A stretch of 38,324 bases of DNA from CADEFX01 sp050260355 (GTDB taxonomy: Bacteria > Pseudomonadota > Alphaproteobacteria > Rhizobiales > Hyphomicrobiaceae). The stretch covers positions 1-38,324 of the forward strand of contig JBLNBZ010000106.1 in the NCBI GenBank assembly GCA_050260355.1, in the 5' to 3' direction. Below the pieces are notes generated by a model. The model was not told the DNA's origin. It ran no database searches and worked only from the letters and a program-made list of their open reading frames with translations. Position numbers and translations under genes: made by a program. Positions 1 to 9,766 of this stretch are shown here, in pieces (within the stretch, counting starts at the first letter, position 1; the number at the start of each line of letters is the position of its first letter).

Positions 1-864
1 CAGCCCGAGCGAGCCGAAGCCCTGCGCGACCGTGTCGGACTGCACGTCGCCGTCATAGTTCTTGCAGGCCCACACGTAGCCGCCGGACCACTTCAGCGCC
101 GATGCCACCATGTCGTCGATCAGGCGGTGCTCGTAGGTGATCTTGGCGGCTTCGAACTGCGCCTTGAACTCCTTGTCGTAGATCTCCTGGAACAGCTCCA
201 TGAAGCGACCGTCGTATTGCTTCAGGATCGTGTTCTTGGTCGACAGGTAGACGGGATACTTGCGGGAGAGGCCATAGTTGAACGAGGCGCGCGCGAACTC
301 GCGGATCGAATCGTCGAGATTGTACATGGCCATGGTGACGCCGCCGCCCGGCGCCTTGAACACCTCGCGCTCGATGACCTTGCCGTCCTCGCCGACGAAC
401 TTGATGGTGATGGTGCCCTTGCTCGGGAACTTGAAGTCGGTGGCGCGGTACTGGTCGCCGTAGGCATGGCGCCCGATGATGATGGGCTTGGTCCAGCCCG
501 GCACGAGGCGGGGCACGTTCTTGCAGATGATCGGCTCGCGGAAGATGACGCCGCCCAGGATGTTGCGGATGGTGCCGTTGGGCGAGCGCCACATCTCCTT
601 CAGGTTGAACTCTTTGACCCGGCCCTCGTCCGGCGTGATGGTGGCGCACTTGACGCCTACGCCGTGCTTCTTGATGGCGTTGGCAGCGTCGATCGTCACC
701 TGGTCGTTGGTCTTGTCGCGATGCTCGACGCCGAGGTCGTAATACTCAAGTTTCAGATCGAGGTACGGGTGGATCAGCTTGTCCTTGATCAGCTTCCAGA
801 TGATGCGTGTCATCTCATCGCCGTCCAGCTCCACGACGGTGCCGGTAACCTTGATCTTCTGCAT
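1..864 (-). CDS. icd: NADP-dependent isocitrate dehydrogenase, N-terminal part
   Basis: This enzyme oxidatively decarboxylates isocitrate to 2-oxoglutarate with NADP+ in the cytosolic TCA cycle. The 288 codons present start at an ATG (864-862, MQKIKVTGTVVELDGDEMTR) and read in frame to the window edge, so roughly the last 115 residues of a protein of about 405 are missing. Visible family blocks are the N-terminal DGDEMTRIIW, the substrate-binding stretch SPNGTIRNILGG followed by REPI, and the block KPIIIGRHAYGDQYR. The last residues in view, GFGSLGL, belong to the metal-binding and clasp region. This is the eukaryote-like, dimeric NADP form common in alphaproteobacteria, not the E. coli Icd type. 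It is divergent from the trmJ-like gene. The family assignment is very secure; the truncation is only due to the window edge. Confidence 0.95.
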   Translation of the reverse strand, partial: MQKIKVTGTVVELDGDEMTRIIWKLIKDKLIHPYLDLKLEYYDLGVEHRDKTNDQVTIDAANAIKKHGVGVKCATITPDEGRVKEFNLKEMWRSPNGTIRNILGGVIFREPIICKNVPRLVPGWTKPIIIGRHAYGDQYRATDFKFPSKGTITIKFVGEDGKVIEREVFKAPGGGVTMAMYNLDDSIREFARASFNYGLSRKYPVYLSTKNTILKQYDGRFMELFQEIYDKEFKAQFEAAKITYEHRLIDDMVASALKWSGGYVWACKNYDGDVQSDTVAQGFGSLGL

Positions 865-971
865 GAAAACTGCCTCGCGCCAGTCAACGGTCAGGTGTCG
901 CGGCGCAACATAGCGGCGGCGATGGGCCAAGGGAAGCGTACTGAACCGCGCATCAGGGCCTCGCTCGGCGA

Positions 972-2282
972 TTGCCGCTGGGGAGCGGGACGTTTAAGTG
1001 GGACGGCAGGACCCACCCATCAGGCGCCGCCGTGCTCGTCGAGATCGTGGAACAGGACGGGGAGAAGGTGCCTCGGCTCGCGGGAAGCGCGGTAGCCGTG
1101 GCCGGGGTCGTTCATGCCTGCCACGAGGCCACGATCGATCAGGGGCTGGCTCAGCTCGCTGTCCCCGGCCTCGACCGCAGCAGCCTCGAGCCGGTGCTGA
1201 CCTACTGCGCGGAGCTAAGGTGCGAGCAGGACGGTGCGGTGTGCCCGGGCTGCAGCCGGCAAACCCGGCTGCAAGGCATAGACAGCCTCGACGCCTTTGC
1301 CGCGCAGCATCGCGAGATCATCGTCGGGAGCGGAGCGGTGCGCCTGTCCGGACCAGGCGATCGGACGCTGGCGACGCCGTCGCTCGACGTGCTGGCGAAA
1401 AGCTGGAGCGGGGAGGATTACTGGTTCTGGGCCCGACGCGTGCTGCGCAAGCTCAGGCACGGCATCCGCAGGGCGCACATCCAGGGTGCGCCGGTTGCGG
1501 CTCTCGGCGAGACGCCGGCGGTCATTCTGGTTGAGCCGCAGCTCGCCGAGAACATCGGCATGGTGGCCCGGGCGTGTGCCAACTTCGGCCTGGACGAGCT
1601 GCGGCTGGTGGCGCCGCGCGACGGCTGGCCGAACGAGAAGGCACGGATCGCGGCGTCGGGCGCCAACTACGTCATCGACGACGCGCGCGCTTTCCCCGCG
1701 CTCAGCGAGGCCCTGGGCGACCTGCACTGGGTTGCCGCCACGACGGCGCGCCAGCGCGATCTGCGCAAGCCGGTGCTGACGCCGGAGCAGGCCGTGGCGG
1801 AGATGCGGGCGCGCATCGAGGCCGGCCAGCGTTGCGGCATCCTGTTCGGGCGCGAGCGAAACGGGCTCGAGACCGACGAGATCGCCGGCACCGACGCCAT
1901 GGTCATGATCCCCGTGAACTCGCGCTTTGCGTCGCTGAACCTCGCCCAATCGGTGTTGCTCTTGGGTTACGAGTGGATGAAAACCTCGGATAGGGCCACG
2001 CTCGGCCGGGTCACGACCTACGAGGCGCCGCTGGCGCCAGGGCTCTACCTCGGCGCCACCCAGCCGGCCACCAAGGAGGAGCTGGAGGGGTTCTTTCTGC
2101 ATATCGAGGGCGAGCTGGACCGGCTCGGCTATTTCAACCCGCCGCACAAGCGCCAAACCATGGTGCGCAACCTGCGCTCGATGTTCGCGCGCATGCAGGC
2201 GACCGAGCAGGAGGTACGGACGCTGCGAGGGATTGTCGCAGCACTCGCCGTGGGGAAGGGGCGAGGGAGGAAGTCGCCATAA
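972..2282 (+). CDS. trmJ: tRNA 2'-O-methyltransferase TrmJ (SpoU/SPOUT) with a long N-terminal extension
   Basis: The C-terminal part (about residues 181-436) is a SpoU-family methyltransferase that would use SAM to methylate the ribose of tRNA position 32. Motif 1 is ENIGMVARACANFG (193-206), motif 2 is ILFGRERNGLE (290-300) and motif 3 is IPVNSRFASLNLAQS (313-327). An alpha-helical tail follows, as in TrmJ. About 180 residues precede this domain, whereas TrmJ normally begins a few residues before it. The extension uses G/C-ending codons like real coding sequence and holds a C-x4-C-x6-C-x2-C cluster (C79, C84, C91, C94). The start is uncertain: TTG 972 and GTG 1032 keep the extension, while GTG 1440 would give a normal 280-residue TrmJ. 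None has a strong ribosome binding site. The methyltransferase call is firm; the extension has no recognised function. Confidence 0.88.
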   Translation: MPLGSGTFKWDGRTHPSGAAVLVEIVEQDGEKVPRLAGSAVAVAGVVHACHEATIDQGLAQLAVPGLDRSSLEPVLTYCAELRCEQDGAVCPGCSRQTRLQGIDSLDAFAAQHREIIVGSGAVRLSGPGDRTLATPSLDVLAKSWSGEDYWFWARRVLRKLRHGIRRAHIQGAPVAALGETPAVILVEPQLAENIGMVARACANFGLDELRLVAPRDGWPNEKARIAASGANYVIDDARAFPALSEALGDLHWVAATTARQRDLRKPVLTPEQAVAEMRARIEAGQRCGILFGRERNGLETDEIAGTDAMVMIPVNSRFASLNLAQSVLLLGYEWMKTSDRATLGRVTTYEAPLAPGLYLGATQPATKEELEGFFLHIEGELDRLGYFNPPHKRQTMVRNLRSMFARMQATEQEVRTLRGIVAALAVGKGRGRKSP

Positions 2283-2386
2283 GTTCGCCCTTTTTGGAGC
2301 CGAGCCATGCCAGTCCAGGGGAAGAGAATCGGGGCGTGCCCGGCGGCGGTGGACGCGCGGGCTGACGTTCGGGTGGCGGAGGGGCA

Positions 2387-2405
2387 TGTCCGCTTTAGGC
2401 GGACA
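2387..2405. repeat. Short perfect hairpin (TGTCCGC, 5-nt loop, GCGGACA)
   Basis: A 7-bp perfect inverted repeat with loop TTTAG lies 20 bases upstream of the ATG of the secreted protein gene at 2426. No T-run follows, so it is not a typical terminator. It could be a leader hairpin or a copy of a small dispersed intergenic palindrome; copy number in the genome would decide. Confidence 0.4.
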
Positions 2406-2425
2406 CGCGTGTGGGGGCTGTTGTC

Positions 2426-3067
2426 ATGAGGAGCAAGCCGGTGAAGGCTCGTGCGGCGCTGTTGGGTGCGTGTGCAATCGTTTGCGGCATGGCGACGAGT
2501 GCCATGGCGCAGGGGCAGCCCGCCGGCGGACTGAGCGACAAGTCGGTCGCCACGATTATGCATTACGCATGGCAGATTCTGCCGACCAAGTTCACGGCGC
2601 CGAGCGGCAAGGTGATCGAGGTCGACAAGAAGAACAAGCCGGAGCAGGCCCAGATCCCCGTTGAAACGGCGCGAGAGGTCATTCGTGTCGCCTACAACTC
2701 GGCGCAGGCGCAGGTGTGCGAGATGTGGGAGGAGCAGGCCGCCAATTTCGACGCGCTCATGCGCCGCGAGGCCGCGAAGAAGAAGTGGACCGATCAGCAG
2801 ATGCTCTACATCACGACGCTGCATCGGATGACGATCCACGCCGTGGCCGGCAAGATCCGCGTGGTCGAGAAGGACGGCGAACTGCACGTCTATCTGGAGC
2901 CGATCGAGCCCGGAAAGGATGCCTGCCCCGATGAGAAGCGGAAGAAGGTCGCCGAGGCGATCGCGGCCTATGTGAAGCTCGACGGCGGGGGACAGACGGC
3001 GACCGGGTCCGTGCCGGCCAAGGCTTCACCCGTATCCGTGCCCGCCAAGGACCAGAAGAAGAAGTAA
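2426..3067 (+). CDS. Putative secreted protein of unknown function (213 aa)
   Basis: I do not recognise this family. The ATG at 2426 was chosen because it begins a clear signal peptide: a basic N-terminus (MRSKPVKAR), a hydrophobic core and an AMA|QGQ type cleavage site after residue 28. An upstream in-frame GTG at 2411 would only lengthen the n-region. The mature part is hydrophilic and rich in Lys, Glu and Gln, with predicted helical stretches around residues 75-125 (AREVIRVAYNSAQAQVCEMW and onward) and a charged C-terminus ending in KDQKKK. It contains no transmembrane segment after the signal and no recognisable catalytic motif. It sits between trmJ and rpsD on the same strand, 143 bases after trmJ, so it probably has its own transcription. 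A periplasmic location is inferred from the signal alone. Confidence 0.75.
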   Translation: MRSKPVKARAALLGACAIVCGMATSAMAQGQPAGGLSDKSVATIMHYAWQILPTKFTAPSGKVIEVDKKNKPEQAQIPVETAREVIRVAYNSAQAQVCEMWEEQAANFDALMRREAAKKKWTDQQMLYITTLHRMTIHAVAGKIRVVEKDGELHVYLEPIEPGKDACPDEKRKKVAEAIAAYVKLDGGGQTATGSVPAKASPVSVPAKDQKKK

Positions 3068-3095
3068 GACGGTTGCCCTGGGCCGGCTTTCCTGC

Positions 3096-3124
3096 TTGAC
3101 GCTGGCCTCCCGCTCCCCTTAGAA
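3096..3124 (+). promoter_or_regulatory. Candidate sigma-70 promoter for rpsD
   Basis: TTGACG (3096-3101) is followed after 17 bases by TTAGAA (3119-3124). The -35 is close to consensus and the -10 is weak, which is common in alphaproteobacteria. It would leave a leader of about 130 bases before rpsD, long enough for translational autoregulation by S4, though no specific S4-binding structure was identified. Confidence 0.45.
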
Positions 3125-3262
3125 GCACGCGCGGGCTATCGGCCCGTTCTGCGCCCCTGCGGCATCCCACGAACCGGGTGCCTGTCGGCCCATCCAAGCG
3201 GGATGGGCAGAGGAAGGAGCGCTCAAACGATCCGTGCATAGCAAAAGACGGAAAGCAGGCAC

Positions 3263-3880
3263 ATGACCAAGCGCATACGCGCCAAGCACAAGATCGATCG
3301 CCGGCTCGGAGAGAACATCTGGGGGCGTTCGAAGAGTCCCATCAACCGCCGCAACTCGCGCCCTGGCCAGCACGGCGAGCGCCGGGCCGGCAAGCTGTCC
3401 GACTATGGCCAACAGCTGCGCGCCAAGCAGAAGCTGAAGGGCTACTACGGCAGCATCACCGAGCGGCAGTTCAACCGCATCTACAAGGAGGCGGCCCGCC
3501 TCAAGGGCTCGACCTCGGAGCATTTGATCGGGCTCTTGGAGCGCAGGCTCGATGCGGTCGTCTATCGCGCCAAGTTCGTGCCGACGGTGTTCGCGGCGCG
3601 GCAGTTCGTGAGCCATGGCCACGTCACGGTCAATGGGCGCAAGGTCACGATCCCGAGCTATCGCTGCAAGGTCGGCGACGTCGTCGAGGTGAAGGAGAGC
3701 TCGCGCCAGCTTGCTTTGGTGCTCGAAGGCATCAAGAGCCCCGAGCGCGACGTGCCGGACTACATCGAGGCCGACCACAACAAGATGTCGGCGAAGCTCG
3801 CGCGCGTTCCGGCGCTTTCCGATGTGCCCTACCAGGTGCACATGGAGCCGCAGCTCGTGGTCGAGTTCTACTCGCGCTAG
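3263..3880 (+). CDS. rpsD: 30S ribosomal protein S4
   Basis: S4 is a primary 16S rRNA-binding protein that nucleates assembly of the 30S body and contributes to decoding fidelity. The 205-residue product matches the usual length. The N-terminal domain contains NRRNSRPGQHGERR and the KLKGYYGS segment. The S4 RNA-binding domain (about residues 94-160) carries LERRLDAVVYRAKFVPTVFA and RQFVSHGHVTVNGRKV. There are no N-terminal zinc cysteines, so this is the zinc-free form. The gene stands alone rather than in the alpha ribosomal operon, which is normal for alphaproteobacteria. A GGAAAG element lies just upstream of the ATG. It converges on the PqiA-like gene with a strong hairpin in between. Confidence 0.98.
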   Translation: MTKRIRAKHKIDRRLGENIWGRSKSPINRRNSRPGQHGERRAGKLSDYGQQLRAKQKLKGYYGSITERQFNRIYKEAARLKGSTSEHLIGLLERRLDAVVYRAKFVPTVFAARQFVSHGHVTVNGRKVTIPSYRCKVGDVVEVKESSRQLALVLEGIKSPERDVPDYIEADHNKMSAKLARVPALSDVPYQVHMEPQLVVEFYSR

Positions 3881-3968
3881 CTTTGAGCGACTTGCGATCG
3901 CTCCGGATGCACCGCCTCACCCCCTCCCACTGGGAGGACGTGGGGTGTGGGCAGTCGGATGGCCTCTC

Positions 3969-3991
3969 GAGCGGGACAGGGTGTCCCGCTC
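3969..3991. terminator. Strong hairpin between convergent rpsD and pqiA-like genes
   Basis: GAGCGGGACA (3969-3978) and TGTCCCGCTC (3982-3991) form a perfect 10-bp stem with a GGG loop. It overlaps two bases of the stop codon of the minus-strand PqiA-like gene (3990-3992). No T-run follows on either strand, so it is a non-canonical terminator candidate or 3'-end stabilising hairpin. A smaller CTCCC-ACT-GGGAG hairpin sits at 3924-3936 in the same gap. Confidence 0.5.
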
Positions 3992-5048
3992 AGCTCGCCT
4001 TGCGCATTCTGGAGGCAAGCACAGCCACCTCGCCGGCCGGAGCCTGATCGCGCGCACGCACCGGCGGTGTGTTGGCCCATCCGTAAGCAAACATCGTCAT
4101 CAGCGCCGAGGCGGCAAAGCAGTACACGCCCGGCAGCACGCGCGCTTCCGTGTAGCCCGACGAGTTCATGTAGAAGATCATCAGCGCCAGCACCATGACA
4201 TCGGTCATGGAGTAGCGGCCCAGCCACTCCATCGTCGAGATCGATTTGCGGCGGAAGTCTGCAGGCACGTTGGGCGACAGACACAACGTGAGCAGATAAA
4301 GCAGCTTCAGGAACGGGAAGAGCACCGAGAACACACAGATGACCGCGCACAGGAACCATTCCTGGCTGTGGTACAGCGCCCAGATGATGGTGGCGATCGA
4401 GTGCTCGTTGGTCCACACGTAGACGGTGGTGAAGCGGATCGACGGCAGGATCACGCCGAGGGCGAAGCAGATCGCGGCCGACAGAATGAAAAGCGCAAGC
4501 AGGAAGTTGCGCCAGGCCGACTGGCCGAAGCCATCGGAGCTTTCCTGATCGAGCTGTAGGCTCGAATCCTGCAGGGTGCCGAGCGAGAAGATGTTGAGCC
4601 AGGCGTAGGCCAGGATCATGAACACGACCGCGCTGGTGAAGAAGTAGACGCCCGACAGGCTGCGCGCGTCGTACATACCCTGGCTCTTGATGAAGAAGAT
4701 CATCAACGCCAGCACGAGGACATCGTGCATCGACCACTTGCCGAGCCACTCGATCGCCTTGAGGTGGCGATACTGGCGCTGCAGCACGTCTGGCGGCATG
4801 GTCGTGAGGATCACGAGGTAACAGATCTTGAAGACCGGCAGCACGATCGAAAACACGAACACAAGGCTGCCGAGGAAGATCTGATTGCGCGCGACCAGCG
4901 TGTAAACGGTCGAGATCAGCGAGTACTCGGTGGAGAAGAAGTAGAACCGCGTCAGCTTGATGCTGGGCAGGCTGATGCCGAGCGCCAGCGAGATGCTGGC
5001 GCCGATGATGGCGACGCTCAGAAGGAACCTGCGTCCGCCGAGAGTCAT
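3990..5048 (-). CDS. PqiA-like inner-membrane protein with two PqiA domains, no zinc ribbons
   Basis: The 352-residue product is an internal duplication of the paraquat-inducible protein A domain. Repeat 1 (about residues 20-165) and repeat 2 (about 195-330) share the pattern: LPSI near a first membrane segment, a central hydrophobic pair, EWLGKWSMHDVLVLALM or EWLGRYSMTDVMVLALM, then a final segment ending AYAWLN or AYGWAN. About eight transmembrane segments are expected. E. coli PqiA carries Cys-rich ribbons before each repeat; these are absent here. PqiA proteins work with MCE-domain PqiB in envelope lipid transport and stress defence, but no PqiB/MCE gene is visible nearby, so the role here is inferred only from the family. 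The ATG at 5048 gives a normal membrane N-terminus (MTLGGRRFLLSVAII). Low Cys content and the repeat structure are direct observations. Confidence 0.85.
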   Translation of the reverse strand: MTLGGRRFLLSVAIIGASISLALGISLPSIKLTRFYFFSTEYSLISTVYTLVARNQIFLGSLVFVFSIVLPVFKICYLVILTTMPPDVLQRQYRHLKAIEWLGKWSMHDVLVLALMIFFIKSQGMYDARSLSGVYFFTSAVVFMILAYAWLNIFSLGTLQDSSLQLDQESSDGFGQSAWRNFLLALFILSAAICFALGVILPSIRFTTVYVWTNEHSIATIIWALYHSQEWFLCAVICVFSVLFPFLKLLYLLTLCLSPNVPADFRRKSISTMEWLGRYSMTDVMVLALMIFYMNSSGYTEARVLPGVYCFAASALMTMFAYGWANTPPVRARDQAPAGEVAVLASRMRKAS

Positions 5049-5092
5049 TCACCGCACCTCGCGACGTGAGCCGAGGTCAGTCGTGTTCATGC

Positions 5093-5134
5093 AAAAACCG
5101 CCGTCCGGCGGATTAAGCCGAACGGCGGCGGCAA
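5093..5134 (-). terminator. Rho-independent terminator after grxD
   Basis: On the minus strand, a stem formed by 5098-5109 and 5117-5128 (11 of 12 pairs, 7-base loop) is followed by TTTTT (5097-5093). It lies 45 bases beyond the grxD stop and would end the purL-bolA-grxD transcript. An AAAAC stretch on the other side gives no matching T-run for the opposite direction. Confidence 0.75.
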
Positions 5135-5172
5135 AACAATGGTGACTGGATGCGTCTTGAAGGCAGGGGCGT

Positions 5173-5523
5173 TCAGGCGATGGCCTTGGACGGCGTGTGC
5201 TTGATGCCCTTGTCGGCGAACAGCTCCTGCAGCTCGCCCTGCTGGAACATCTCGCGCACGATATCGCACCCGCCGACGAACTCGCCTTTTACGTAGAGCT
5301 GCGGGATTGTGGGCCACTGCGTGAAGCTCTTGATGCCCTCGCGGATGCTCATGTCCTCGAGCACGTTGATGTCCTTGTAGTCGACGCCGAGGTACTGGAG
5401 GATCTGAACGAGCTGCCCGGAGAAGCCGCATTGCGGCATGCTCTTGGTGCCTTTCATGAAAAGCACCACGTCGTTGGCCGCGATCTGCTTGCGGATCCAG
5501 TCGTGGACTGCCTGCTCGCTCAT
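5173..5523 (-). CDS. grxD: Monothiol glutaredoxin, Grx4 family
   Basis: The 116-residue protein is a CGFS-type monothiol glutaredoxin that carries a glutathione-ligated [2Fe-2S] cluster and passes it to target proteins, often together with BolA. The active site is CGFS with C32, preceded by the KGTKSMPQ segment. The glutathione-binding TIP motif (PTIPQLYVKG, from residue 71) and the GGCD motif (84-87) are both present. I start at the ATG at 5523 (MSEQAVHDW), because this matches family length; the frame is open further upstream to 5610 but adds a non-conserved leader. The gene follows bolA by 83 bases on the same strand, the classic Grx-BolA pairing, and a terminator comes right after it. Confidence 0.96.
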   Translation of the reverse strand: MSEQAVHDWIRKQIAANDVVLFMKGTKSMPQCGFSGQLVQILQYLGVDYKDINVLEDMSIREGIKSFTQWPTIPQLYVKGEFVGGCDIVREMFQQGELQELFADKGIKHTPSKAIA

Positions 5524-5606
5524 CGGGTGAGCCTTTCCTGGTGTTTGGGGCGGTGTCTGGCCGCCGGACGGTGACCTGAAAGATGTGGTTGAAGGTCGCG
5601 GCGAAG

Positions 5607-5843
5607 TCAATCTTTGGGTGGCGCAGTCGTGAGCGCAAGTGCGTGAAGGACATCCCCCATGCGGCCCTCGAGAGCATCGTAGATCATCTTGTGCTGCTGC
5701 ACCCTGGTCTTGCCCTTGAACTCGCGGGTCACGACGTGGGCGGCGAAGTGGTCGCCGTCACCGGCAAGATCCTTGATGGTGATCTCGGCATCGGGAAAGC
5801 GGGCCTTGATCAGCCGCTCAATCTCTTTGTCATCCATGGGCAT
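5607..5843 (-). CDS. bolA: BolA family protein, Fe-S/iron regulatory partner of grxD
   Basis: The 78-residue product is a BolA/YrbA-like protein. Visible family features are the N-terminal helix DDKEIERLIKARFPDAEI, the GDGDHFAAHVV strand carrying the conserved cluster-ligand His region, and FKGKTRVQQHKMIYDAL with the HKMIYDAL signature and its invariant His. BolA proteins of this type bind monothiol glutaredoxins across a shared [2Fe-2S] cluster. The gene lies directly upstream of grxD and downstream of purL on the same strand, the order seen in many alphaproteobacteria. The start could be ATG 5843 (MPMDDKE) or ATG 5833 (MDDKE); neither has a good ribosome binding site, and the open frame extends to 5864. 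Confidence 0.92.
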   Translation of the reverse strand: MPMDDKEIERLIKARFPDAEITIKDLAGDGDHFAAHVVTREFKGKTRVQQHKMIYDALEGRMGDVLHALALTTAPPKD

Positions 5844-6096
5844 CGGAGGGGGACCTGCTAGCAAGAGTCATCGGTTGCGCGGGGGCGCCGCAGCTACTCC
5901 GGAGGCTCCAGCCGGCGCGCGGTCCGGTCAAGCCCATCCTTCATGCGGCCGATCTTTAGATTCTGGCCGGCCCCTGCCCGGGTGCAGCGAAGACGCTCCG
6001 GCACGAGGCAAATCGCATTTTTGACCATGCGGCGTATATAGCACGAAACGCGAACTCGGGGAAGGCGGCGGCCGCAGCAACCTCCGGTTTCGAGTG

Positions 6097-8313
<2,217 letters not shown>

Positions 8314-8347
8314 GATGCCAGGGAGAAAACGGGACTCGTTGGCGGAG

Positions 8348-8376
8348 CTTATAGCCGCTGGGGGCCGCCTTGTCGC
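8348..8376 (-). promoter_or_regulatory. Candidate promoter for purL
   Basis: On the minus strand, GCGACA (8376-8371) is followed after 17 bases by TATAAG (8353-8348), about 35 bases before the purL ATG. The -10 matches consensus at five of six positions. It fits separate transcription of purL from purCSQ. Confidence 0.5.
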
Positions 8377-8437
8377 GCCAACCCGGGCGGTTATGAACGA
8401 TGGAGGCTCGGCGGCAATGCTGGATTTTTGCGCGGGG

Positions 8438-9682
8438 TCAGGGTGAAGCCGGCGAGGCGACCGGCCTCGTCACGTGCCAGGAGAGGGCGGCAGCGGCAAC
8501 AAGCAGGGCCCCGGCGAGCAGGAAGGGCGCCCCGGGCACATGCCAGACCGCAGAAGGCCCGATCGACCAGGCAAATGAGTAGCTGAACAGGCCGGGGCCG
8601 ATGAGGCCCGCGAGCGCCATGATGCTGGAGTTGGCCCCCTGGAGCTGGCCCTGCTCGGACGCATCGACGAGCCGGCTCATCATGCCCTGGTAGGCAGCGC
8701 CACCCAATCCCCAGAGTGCCATGACCGGGATGCCGCTCCAGAACATGGCGCTGGTCGGCGCCAGACCATAGATGGCAAATCCGGTCGCACCGCACAGCAA
8801 GCCCACGAGCAGGGTCTTGCGCTCCCCAATCCACTGAACGGTCGGCTTGATCAGGCTCGCCTGGACAACGCCCGAGGCGACGCCAACGGCGGCCAGCGCC
8901 AGGCCCATCGTGGCCGTGTCCCAGTTGTAACGGTAGCTGGTGTAGAGCACGGCCACCGCCGGCAGGGAGTTGTGCGCGAGCTGATAGAGGAAGGCAACGC
9001 CCGCAAGGCCGAGCAGCGCGGGGCGATGTTGCAGAAGGCGCAGCGAGCCGACCGGATTGGCGCGGCTCCAGGCAAAGCTCATGCGCTGCTCCGGCGGCAG
9101 CGATTCCGGCAGCACGAGATAGCCGTAGGCGGCATTGGCGAGGCTGAAGCATGCCGCAACCCAGAACGGCAGGCGCGGATCGTAGGCGCCGAGAACGCCG
9201 CCGAGGGCCGGCCCGATCACGAAGCCGATGCCGAACGCGGCGCCGATCAGGCCGAACCGCTCCGCGCGCTTCTCGGGTGGCGTCACGTCGGCGATATACG
9301 CGAACGCGGTGGCAAAGCTTGCCGCCGTCGCGCCGGAGATGACGCGCCCGACGAACAGCCAGCCGAGATTGGGCGCAACGGCCATCAGGATGTAGTCGAG
9401 CCCGTGCCCTGTCATGGAGATGAGCAGAACAGGACGGCGGCCGAAGCGGTCGGACAGAGCGCCGAGCACGGGCGCAGTCACGAACTGCATCACCGCCCAG
9501 GCGGTGCCGAACCAGCCGAAGATCTCGGCCGCGCGCGGTGTATTGCCGTCCGCCATGCTCTCGACCAGCTTGGGCAGCACCGGAATGACAATGCCGAGCG
9601 CAATGACGTCGATCAGCACGGCAGCGAAGATGAAGGCGATGGCGGCCTTGCGCGGCTCGCGTCTTGGAATGTCTCGTTGCAT
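8438..9682 (-). CDS. MFS transporter, TetA-like drug exporter family
   Basis: The 414-residue protein has about twelve transmembrane segments and resembles the TetA/multidrug-resistance 12-TM branch of the major facilitator superfamily. Helix 1 (FIFAAVLIDVIALGIVIPVLP) has the family LIDVIGxGIVxPVLP pattern. The motif A loop is GALSDRFGRRPVLL (about residue 75), and motif C-like GAAFGIGFVIGPALGG lies in helix 5, a hallmark of antiporters. A likely role is proton-driven export of a small hydrophobic compound; tetracycline is a family label, not a substrate claim. It sits between purL and a proline-racemase-family gene, all on the minus strand. The start at ATG 9682 has a weak ribosome binding site, but a promoter-like sequence lies in the 84-base upstream gap. 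Confidence 0.9.
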   Translation of the reverse strand: MQRDIPRREPRKAAIAFIFAAVLIDVIALGIVIPVLPKLVESMADGNTPRAAEIFGWFGTAWAVMQFVTAPVLGALSDRFGRRPVLLISMTGHGLDYILMAVAPNLGWLFVGRVISGATAASFATAFAYIADVTPPEKRAERFGLIGAAFGIGFVIGPALGGVLGAYDPRLPFWVAACFSLANAAYGYLVLPESLPPEQRMSFAWSRANPVGSLRLLQHRPALLGLAGVAFLYQLAHNSLPAVAVLYTSYRYNWDTATMGLALAAVGVASGVVQASLIKPTVQWIGERKTLLVGLLCGATGFAIYGLAPTSAMFWSGIPVMALWGLGGAAYQGMMSRLVDASEQGQLQGANSSIMALAGLIGPGLFSYSFAWSIGPSAVWHVPGAPFLLAGALLVAAAALSWHVTRPVASPASP

Positions 9683-9716
9683 GAGGCTCGCGTTCTCGAC
9701 GGCGGGATGAGCTGCC

Positions 9717-9746
9717 TCTTAGGCGACGTCCGCGTGGCCAGGTCAA
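9717..9746 (-). promoter_or_regulatory. Candidate promoter for the MFS gene
   Basis: On the minus strand, TTGACC (9746-9741) is followed after 18 bases by CTAAGA (9722-9717), with the MFS start about 35 bases further on. It suggests the exporter can be transcribed independently of the upstream racemase-family gene. Confidence 0.4.
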
Positions 9747-9766
9747 GGCGAACGCAGGGAGTCGCT

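Noticed and set aside
127..1095. Long open frame antisense to icd
   Set aside because: It overlaps a highly conserved gene on the other strand and its product has no family pattern; GC-rich DNA produces such frames by chance.
5894..6026. Possible 44-codon gene (start MVKNAICLVPERL) between purL and bolA on the minus strand
   Set aside because: There is no ribosome binding site and weak coding bias. A TATATA element upstream makes a promoter for bolA as likely as a small gene.
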